Under the pieces are notes generated by a model. That model did not search any database, was not told where the DNA came from, and saw nothing but the letters and a program-made list of their open reading frames with translations. A DNA stretch of 10,592 bases from Alangreenwoodia sp964438605 (GTDB taxonomy: Bacteria > Bacillota > Clostridia > Peptostreptococcales > Anaerovoracaceae), in assembly GCA_964438605.1 (NCBI GenBank), contig CAYTKT010000060.1, positions 1 through 10,592 on the forward strand, written 5' to 3'. The translations under genes were made by a program, and so were the position numbers. Shown here piece after piece: positions 5,797 to 10,592 of the stretch (the stretch's first letter is position 1; each line of letters begins with the position of its first letter).

Positions 5797-6510
5797 ATAG
5801 TCTGATGATTTTTAATTTGAAAAGAATTATAATTAATTGTTAATATTGAAAAATATACTTTTATTTTACTTATATATTTACTTATAAGTATTTATTTTTT
5901 ATTAATATCATCATTTCTCATTATATATAAAAAGAATTTTTCGAATCATATTGTTAAGAACTGCATAAAATTCTACCATATAATTATATATGGTGACTAT
6001 CTGTGAAAACAGGTATTATTTTTCACTTGTTGAAAGCTTGCTGCTAAAATAATTGTTGGAAAAAGTTTTACATCCTTAATACAGATGTTATTTTCAAATA
6101 GGACAGGATTTCGATGTGATTTAATGCTGAATTGGAATCAAAGCAAATGGGAGGGTAGAGATTTATGGCCTTATAGCTTGGCTAAGAATAATATAGAAGA
6201 AATTAAAGGCTGAATCTCTATCTAATTTTTAGCTTCCAATTTATTTTAAATTTATGTAATTTATTTCCATTATTTGTATTGCTATTTGTATGAAAGTGTG
6301 TATATAATATATATAGTATGCAGAAGAAGATTTCTATATTTGCAGGATTAAAAACAGTCTGCGGTCGGCAATCGGCAATGACAGGGGACAGTTGTTGCAG
6401 GAAATATTTTTATTGAAGTAAGTCGCGCTTTTGAGTTCAGTGGTTCAATAGCGGGATTTTGTGATGATATGATGAAATGCAGATTCTGAAGCAAAAGAGT
6501 AATGTAATTC
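5797..6510. other. AT-rich region with no recognisable gene
   Basis: More than 700 nt are dominated by A and T, most strongly at 5810-5940 and 6215-6315. I find only short frames with no ribosome binding site, for example 29 codons from ATG 6124 and 32 codons from ATG 6318. Small landmarks are the 8-bp inverted repeat at 5975-5994, a small CTGT-GAAA-ACAG hairpin at about 6001-6012, a possible promoter (TTGCTA 6279-6284, 18 nt, TATAAT 6303-6308), and a tandem CGGCAAT near 6365-6380 beside GACAGGGGACAG. No TTATCCACA-type DnaA box is seen, so I do not call oriC. Decayed genes are possible, but no homology is recognisable by eye. Confidence 0.55.
5975..5994. repeat. 8-bp perfect inverted repeat in the AT-rich region
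   Basis: ACCATATA (5975-5982) and TATATGGT (5987-5994) are separated by ATTA. The size and spacing fit a regulator binding site or a small hairpin. No promoter could be tied to it. Confidence 0.4.
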
Positions 6511-6540
6511 TTCAAAAAGAAATATGATTTATGGTATAAT
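6511..6540 (+). promoter_or_regulatory. promoter of soj-spo0J
   Basis: A perfect -10 TATAAT (6535-6540) is preceded by TGG, making an extended -10 element, with a -35 TTCAAA (6511-6516) 18 nt upstream. Transcription would start near 6547, giving a leader of about 165 nt before soj. The leader holds a small hairpin, GGCTTT (6657-6662) / AAAGCC (6671-6676). It also holds a 39-codon frame (6570-6689) whose ATG lies too close to its AAAGGA to be convincing. Confidence 0.6.
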
Positions 6541-6710
6541 GTCGACACATAGAGATTGCTGCAAAAGGAATGAAAACAGTGTTTGCTGACAGACAGAAAA
6601 TTGTCCTGAACAGGTTTTTGAAAAATTTCGGCAGGCGATGCTGTAAAATGATGAATGGCTTTATTAGGAGAAAGCCGATATTATGTTAATAAATTAAGAG
6701 GAGTGTAATA

Positions 6711-7499
6711 TTGGGTAAGGCAATAGCGATTTTTAATCAAAAAGGCGGCGTCGGCAAGACGACGACGAATATAAATCTGGCTGCTTGTCTGGCGATCAAA
6801 GGAAAACATGTCCTGGTTCTTGATATCGACCCACAGGGCAATACGACGAGCGGCTTGGGAATATCGAAGCGCGGCATGGAAGATACGATGTATGAAGTTT
6901 TGATTGTTGACGGATATAATCCTGTTCGTGCCATTCGAAATACAGTAGTTGACGGTCTGGATATCATTCCTGCGAGTGTGGAGCTTGCGGGCGCTGAAGT
7001 GGAAATGGTTCAGCTTGAGGGGAGAGAAAAACGCTTAAAGCGTGCTCTCGATAAGATACGGGATATGTATGATTACATATTTATCGATTGTCCGCCGTCT
7101 TTAGGACTTTTGACAATTAACTCACTGACCGCTGTTGACAGTGTCTTAATTCCGATTCAGTGTGAGTTTTATGCACTGGAGGGTGTCAGTCAACTGATGA
7201 GCACGATTGATCTGGTAAAAAAGAGTATGAATAAAAAGCTTGAGATTCAAGGTGTTATTCTGAGTATGTTTGATGGAAGGACAAATCTTTCGATTCAAGT
7301 TGTTGAGGAAGTTAAGCAATATTTTAAGCAGAAGGTATACACGACGGTTATTCCGCGGAATGTCAGGCTGGCAGAAGCACCGAGTTATGGTCTTCCGATT
7401 ACTGAATATGATCCGAAGTCGAATGGAGCGCGAGCTTATATGGAGTTCGCTGAGGAGTTTTTATCATTAGAAAATGCTGAAAAAAGAAAGAAGAAGTGA
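6711..7499 (+). CDS. soj: chromosome-partitioning ATPase Soj (ParA)
   Basis: The protein has 262 residues, the normal length for chromosomal ParA/Soj. It starts at a TTG (6711) with AAGAGGAG (6696-6703) 7 nt upstream; the family start MGKAIAIFNQKGG confirms this choice. The deviant Walker A motif KGGVGKTT is at 11-18, with the signature lysine K11 and nucleotide lysine K16. The Walker A' segment LVLDIDPQGN is at 35-44, and Walker B FIDCPPS is at 124-130 with D126. R190 in FDGR and the RNVRLAEAPSYG stretch (216-227) are typical of the family. Soj dimerises on ATP, binds DNA non-specifically and drives segregation of the origin region with Spo0J; in B. subtilis it also modulates DnaA. The stop codon lies 2 nt before the spo0J ATG, so the two genes are translationally linked. 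Confidence 0.97.
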   Translation: MGKAIAIFNQKGGVGKTTTNINLAACLAIKGKHVLVLDIDPQGNTTSGLGISKRGMEDTMYEVLIVDGYNPVRAIRNTVVDGLDIIPASVELAGAEVEMVQLEGREKRLKRALDKIRDMYDYIFIDCPPSLGLLTINSLTAVDSVLIPIQCEFYALEGVSQLMSTIDLVKKSMNKKLEIQGVILSMFDGRTNLSIQVVEEVKQYFKQKVYTTVIPRNVRLAEAPSYGLPITEYDPKSNGARAYMEFAEEFLSLENAEKRKKK

Positions 7500-7501
7500 T
7501 T

Positions 7502-8419
7502 ATGGCAGCAAAGAAACTGGGCGGACTTGGCAGAGGCTTGGAAGCGCTTTTTGAGGATACCTCATATACTCAGGAGGTTGCAGTCGAATCCGCTTACGAC
7601 AGTGCAGAGGTGGAGGATTCCGATTCAGACAGAGTAAGGTATATAAAGATAAATGATATAAGACCAAACGCAACTCAGCCCAGAAAGACTTTTGACAGTG
7701 ATGGGATTTCTGATTTGGCGGGGTCGATTAGAACGTATGGGATGATTCAGCCAATCATCGTAAGACCTATTGATGGAGGCGGATATGAGATTGTAGCGGG
7801 TGAGCGCCGCTGGCGTGCGGCACGTCAGGCTGATCTTCGTGAAATTCCGTGTATTATCAAGGTGCTTGATGATCGGGAAAATATGTTGATCGCGATTATC
7901 GAAAATATGCAGCGCGAGGATTTAAACCCGATTGAAGAAGCAACGGCTTTCCGGGAGATGATAGAAAGATATGAGCTTACCCAGTCGGAAGTTTCAAAAA
8001 GTGTAGGAAGGAGCAGACCGTATATTGCGAATTCTCTCAGATTGCTGAAATTGCCTGACGAAATTCAGCAACTGGTCACGGAGGGCAGACTTAGCGGCGG
8101 CCATGCCAGGGCGATTGCCGGAGTGGAAGATGAAGAACTTCAGCGCAAGCTTGCAACGCTTGCATGTGATGGTGGATTGTCTGTGCGTTCTCTGGAAAAA
8201 ATGATTACTGATGCCGCATCAGATCAAAAGCAGAAGAAAGATAAAGATAACGTTAAAAGTCCGGAAGTTATCGCTGTCGAAGATGAATTAAAAGAAATCT
8301 TTGGCACAAAGGTTACAATTCCGAATTCTACGAAGAAAGGGAAAATTGAGATTTCTTTTTATTCTCGTGATGAATTGGAACGATTGATTGAAATGTTGAA
8401 ATTATTGAAAAACAGCTGA
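7502..8419 (+). CDS. spo0J: parS-binding CTPase Spo0J (ParB)
   Basis: The protein has 305 residues from ATG 7502. A GTG at 7496 is in frame but overlaps the only plausible ribosome binding site (AAGAAG, 7491-7496). The N-terminus LGGLGRGLEALF (6-17) is the conserved Soj-contacting peptide. The ParB/Srx-like CTP-binding domain spans about 45-140, with GERRWRAAR at 100-108 and ENMQRE at 134-139. A helix-turn-helix follows at about 160-188 (LTQSEVSKSVGRSRPYIANS), then the central ParB domain. The C-terminal dimerisation domain is at about 255-305, after a Lys/Asp-rich linker (242-251). ParB loads at parS, spreads as a CTP-dependent sliding clamp, recruits SMC/condensin and stimulates Soj ATPase. 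Two parS sites lie immediately downstream, the first starting at the last base of the stop codon. Confidence 0.97.
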   Translation: MAAKKLGGLGRGLEALFEDTSYTQEVAVESAYDSAEVEDSDSDRVRYIKINDIRPNATQPRKTFDSDGISDLAGSIRTYGMIQPIIVRPIDGGGYEIVAGERRWRAARQADLREIPCIIKVLDDRENMLIAIIENMQREDLNPIEEATAFREMIERYELTQSEVSKSVGRSRPYIANSLRLLKLPDEIQQLVTEGRLSGGHARAIAGVEDEELQRKLATLACDGGLSVRSLEKMITDAASDQKQKKDKDNVKSPEVIAVEDELKEIFGTKVTIPNSTKKGKIEISFYSRDELERLIEMLKLLKNS

Positions 8420-8462
8420 ATCGTGGGGAAGATGTTTCACGTGAAACATCTTCCCCACGATT
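8419..8462. promoter_or_regulatory. parS: parS site 1 inside a 44-bp perfect palindrome
   Basis: TGTTTCACGTGAAACA (8433-8448) matches the B. subtilis parS consensus exactly and is the nucleation site for Spo0J. The palindrome does not stop at parS: 8419-8440 is perfectly inverted in 8441-8462, beginning at the final A of the spo0J stop codon. The outer arms (GTGGGGAAGA...) are GC-rich, so the same DNA could form a 22-bp stem in RNA and serve as the operon terminator, although no T-tract follows directly. Confidence 0.95.
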
Positions 8463-8603
8463 GGTTTGCCTGCTTTTAATTGGAATTTAACATCGGATAA
8501 ATGTTTTGGTTGAAACCATTTATATGTTTTGTGCGACTGGATTTATAATGGTACACTCTGCCAATTCATCATTTTGGCCGTTTGTTACGATGGATTACAG
8601 ATT

Positions 8604-8627
8604 CCAATGTTTCACGTGAAACATTGG
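8604..8627. promoter_or_regulatory. parS: parS site 2
   Basis: TGTTTCACGTGAAACA recurs at 8608-8623 within a 24-bp perfect palindrome (CCAA...TTGG). The centres of the two parS sites are 175 bp apart. The flanking arms differ from those of site 1, so this is not a simple duplication. The 141 nt between the two sites contain no gene, only an imperfect stem ATAAATG (8497-8503) / CATTTAT (8517-8523). Confidence 0.95.
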
Positions 8628-8649
8628 TGAATATATTATTATATTTTTT

Positions 8650-9027
8650 GTGTGGATCATTTTAAATGAAAAGAACAGCTGTATCGAGGAGGAAACGTCG
8701 GGAGTAAAAGAAATTCACAGGTATGGACCGGAATCGTCCTCCCGACGTGTAGGAATATTTTCTTGCAACATAGAAGGAATTGACAGTGAACGGACGGCGG
8801 AGATTCTCGACAAAGAATACGGAATCGCGGTTAGAGCCGGATTCCATTGCACACCACTGGCACACTGTGCAATCGGAACACAGGACAGAGGATGTCTCAG
8901 AATGTCGGTCGGAATGTTCAATACGGAGAAAGAGATGATTGAGGCGGCAAGGGCGTTGAGAGAAATTGCAGGAGGGCTTCGTACTGAATCTGGGCGTCCG
9001 TATAACCGAGTTCATAAAGGTCTTTAA
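8650..9027 (+). pseudogene. 3' remnant of a cysteine desulfurase (class V aminotransferase) gene
   Basis: The open frame has 125 codons, beginning with a GTG and no ribosome binding site. From about codon 20 it matches the C-terminal end of cysteine desulfurase family proteins: RYGPE-x-S-x-RRVGIFS, NIEGIDS, then ILDKEYGIAVRAGFHCTPLAH with the active-site-loop cysteine (Cys67), CLRMSVGMFNTEKE and EAARALREIAGGL. Full-length members have about 380 residues. The first 270 or so, with the PLP-binding lysine, are missing, and parS site 2 and AT-rich DNA lie where they should be. Codons 111-125 come from antisense of the neighbouring lipase gene. The remnant should be inactive: it cannot bind PLP. 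The frame itself has no stops or frameshifts, suggesting a fairly recent deletion. Confidence 0.82.
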
Positions 9028-9802
9028 GTTTTCCCATATTTTTTTCGGTGCGGCCAACCTGAGGTTTAATGCTGGGACGAATGACGAAGGCAAATCCGCT
9101 TTTTTGAAGATATTCCACGAAATCAAGAGAGTGGTTATAAATAATATGTCTGCTTTTTTGCGCACGGACGAGGCCGGGCGCAGTTTCTTTATATACACGG
9201 CTGATCAAGTGGGTTGAAGAAGATTTCTTTTTCCGGTATCCGCTTTGGCGTGTTAGAATAACAACGTTTTTCTTGTTTCCGGCACGGAGAGATTCCTGAA
9301 TCGGGATGGAGTCGGAAACAGCGCCGTCAAGGTAATCATCGCCGTCGATTCTGACGTTCCGAGCGAGGAGAGGTAATGATGCGGAAGCGCGGACTTTTAA
9401 CATATCCACACGATAGTCTCTCATTTTGAAATAGGCTGGTTCACCGGTACGACAGTTAGTAGCGACAACATAAAGGGTACCGTCATAATTTTCAGCCGCG
9501 TCATAATCAAAAGGAAGATATTTATTAGGGATCAGGTCGTAAAGCATTTCAACGCCGAAGTAGTTTCCCGTCTTTCGAAGGTTTTTAAAGCTGCAGTAAC
9601 GCTCGTCATCCAAGTATTTTTCAAAAATTTCAAATGCACGACCGCGCTGTTTTGAAACGTAGCTACATGCGTGGCAGGCACCGGCCGAAACGCCGTAGAT
9701 ATTTTTCAAATAAATATTTTTATCCATAAAGAAATCGAGTACGCCAGCGGTATAAGTGCCACGCATACCGCCGCCTTCTAAAATGAGTCCGGCATTATAC
9801 AT
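8918..9802 (-). CDS. patatin-like phospholipase
   Basis: The protein has 294 residues. The start at 9802 is preferred: AAAGGA (9816-9811) is 8 nt upstream, whereas the in-frame ATG at 9811 abuts it. The patatin signature is complete: the oxyanion-hole loop GGGMRG (10-15), the nucleophile elbow GVSAG (37-41, Ser39) and the catalytic-dyad DGA (159-161, Asp159). Patatin-like proteins of this bacterial class are serine acyl hydrolases of lipids. No signal peptide is visible, so it should be cytoplasmic or membrane-peripheral. It lies 13 nt after rnhA, its ribosome binding site overlaps the rnhA stop, and it is probably co-transcribed. The natural end of the family fold seems to be near GYTDAQIQYEALLQFL. 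The last 15 or so residues (Pro/Ser-rich) are encoded antisense to the desulfurase remnant, so the original stop codon was probably lost. Confidence 0.92.
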   Translation of the reverse strand: MYNAGLILEGGGMRGTYTAGVLDFFMDKNIYLKNIYGVSAGACHACSYVSKQRGRAFEIFEKYLDDERYCSFKNLRKTGNYFGVEMLYDLIPNKYLPFDYDAAENYDGTLYVVATNCRTGEPAYFKMRDYRVDMLKVRASASLPLLARNVRIDGDDYLDGAVSDSIPIQESLRAGNKKNVVILTRQSGYRKKKSSSTHLISRVYKETAPGLVRAQKSRHIIYNHSLDFVEYLQKSGFAFVIRPSIKPQVGRTEKNMGKLKDLYELGYTDAQIQYEALLQFLSTPLPPQSSLSPY

Positions 9803-9815
9803 TGGGATCATCCTT

Positions 9816-10391
9816 TCAATTTTGTATTTTCAGGGTTTTATTTATTTTGTTTTTATATGGAGCCATTCCCTCATTGGCCAGTTGGTCAGCACGATTGTTC
9901 ATTTTCGTAATATAAACAAAGTCATCCTTGGAAAATTCGCTGCCATTCCATTCAACGAATTTGCGGTAGAGAGAATCAAGCTTCGTGTTTGGATGGTCAA
10001 TATCGACATGGCCCTTCACGCGAAAAAAACGAATCGAATGTCCTTCCGCAAGAGTGAAAAGTTTTTTCCAGAGATCTTGATTCTCAACAGGCGTTTTGTT
10101 TGATGTTAGCCAACCGTTTTTCTGCCAGGTAATATACCATTTTTTTCGGAAACATTCCATGAGATAGGAACTGTCGGAAAAGACGAAGATCGTTTCAACT
10201 TTGCGTTTCAGCGCAGAAAGCGCTTCGACCAGAGCTGTCATTTCCATGCGGTTATTTGTTGTATTGGTTTCGCCGCCACAAAGTTCTTTTGTGGCTGTGC
10301 CGTATTCAAGGATTGCTCCCCAGCCACCGGCATTCTTGTTGTTCTGGTTGCCTGAACAGGCGCCATCTGTATATATCTTTAATATTGTCAT
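9816..10391 (-). CDS. rnhA: ribonuclease HI
   Basis: The protein has 191 residues. The ATG at 10391 has GGAG (10400-10397) 5 nt upstream. It hydrolyses the RNA strand of RNA-DNA hybrids (R-loops, primers) using two metal ions. All four acidic ligands are present: D9 in YTDGACSGN, E50 in NNRMEMTA, D73 in FSDSSYL and D169 in NNRADQLAN. The catalytic histidine H128 lies in VKGHVD. Between H128 and D169 there are about 40 residues, where the E. coli enzyme has about ten. The extra segment (HPNTKLDSLYRKFVEWNG...) enlarges the flexible active-site loop and may be a lineage feature. There is no N-terminal hybrid-binding domain. It is the first gene of an apparent operon with the lipase. A TATACT at 10448-10443 is a possible -10, with no good -35. 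Confidence 0.95.
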   Translation of the reverse strand: MTILKIYTDGACSGNQNNKNAGGWGAILEYGTATKELCGGETNTTNNRMEMTALVEALSALKRKVETIFVFSDSSYLMECFRKKWYITWQKNGWLTSNKTPVENQDLWKKLFTLAEGHSIRFFRVKGHVDIDHPNTKLDSLYRKFVEWNGSEFSKDDFVYITKMNNRADQLANEGMAPYKNKINKTLKIQN

Positions 10392-10592
10392 GTTTTCTCC
10401 ATTCTTAGGTGATATAATGACCGAGAGTGTTTCATAAGTTTCAGTATAACCGAAAACAAGAAAATATTCTATAAATTCCTTAATATCTGAACGGTAGAAG
10501 TATGGTGAAACAACATATTTACGGCATATTGTAAATACCCAAATTCGACAGTTATCGAAATGATAAATCCATGAAACCCTTGCAACTGCAGG

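Noticed and set aside
6086..6213. Two short overlapping frames (from ATG 6086 and ATG 6124) that could be one frameshifted gene
   Set aside because: Each is under 30 codons with no ribosome binding site and no recognisable homology, so a pseudogene call would be guesswork.
5797..6330. Possible oriC or DNA-unwinding region
   Set aside because: The stretch is very AT-rich and near soj-spo0J, but I could find no cluster of TTATCCACA-like DnaA boxes on either strand and no dnaA or dnaN nearby.
6318..6416. 32-codon frame and a CGGCAAT tandem beside GACAGGGGACAG
   Set aside because: No ribosome binding site. The GACAGGGGACAG piece recalls dispersed palindromic repeats of Firmicutes, but only one imperfect arm is present, so I do not call a repeat element.
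6570..6689. 39-codon basic peptide upstream of soj (MKTVFADRQK...)
   Set aside because: Its AAAGGA directly abuts the ATG, leaving no room for normal initiation. It has no recognisable family, and the stretch is adequately explained as the soj leader.
8497..8523. Possible third, degenerate parS (TGTTTT...TGAAAC)
   Set aside because: It keeps half-site-like bases, but the CACGTG core is missing and the spacing differs. It is better described as an imperfect stem.
8662..9198. 178-codon minus-strand frame
   Set aside because: It is a shadow frame across the desulfurase remnant and the end of the patatin gene, both of which have clear family motifs in other frames.
1..10592. CRISPR array, tRNA, rRNA, insertion sequence or phage genes
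   Set aside because: I saw no regularly spaced direct repeats, no tRNA-like CCA-ended cloverleaf with T-loop consensus, no rRNA motifs and no intact transposase.

Overview
The window looks like a chromosomal segment of a low-to-moderate GC, Gram-positive anaerobe of class Clostridia (Bacillota). The reasons are a Soj/Spo0J (ParA/ParB) pair with two B. subtilis-type parS sites, a lipoprotein with a lipobox, an S-layer-homology (SLH) wall protein, AGGAGG-like ribosome binding sites and GTG/TTG starts. I cannot name the genus. The par locus suggests that the segment lies in the origin-proximal part of the chromosome, although no oriC is visible.

Layout, left to right. (1) 1-109 holds a possible 3' end of a cysteine-rich protein. 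(2) 249-791 is a small helical lipoprotein gene behind a good sigma-A-type promoter. (3) 984-1074, minus strand, is a predicted structured small RNA with its own promoter and a terminator-like 3' end; it matches no RNA family that I recognise and is the best candidate for something undescribed. (4) 1315-4772 is a hairpin-plus-T-tract leader followed by a 1110-residue secreted SLH protein of mosaic build. (5) 4773-5342 is a non-coding stretch rich in inverted repeats and ATTCCAT-type motifs, ending in a promoter-terminator unit. (6) 5343-5744 encodes a resolvase-type DNA-binding domain with no catalytic domain. (7) 5797-6510 is very AT-rich and appears non-coding. (8) 6711-8419 is soj-spo0J, followed by parS at 8433-8448 and 8608-8623. 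(9) 8650-9027 is the 3' remnant of a cysteine desulfurase gene, overlapped antisense by the end of the next operon. (10) 8918-10391, minus strand, is an rnhA-patatin two-gene operon.

How the genes work together: soj, spo0J and the parS sites form one chromosome-segregation module, with the binding sites directly behind the gene for the binding protein. rnhA and the patatin-like lipase are tightly spaced and probably co-transcribed, with no obvious functional link. The left half (lipoprotein, sRNA, SLH protein, orphan recombinase-like regulator) looks like accessory cell-envelope material. Both the SLH gene and the recombinase-like gene have an intrinsic-terminator-like hairpin between their likely promoter and their start codon, which suggests control by attenuation or processing of a leader RNA.
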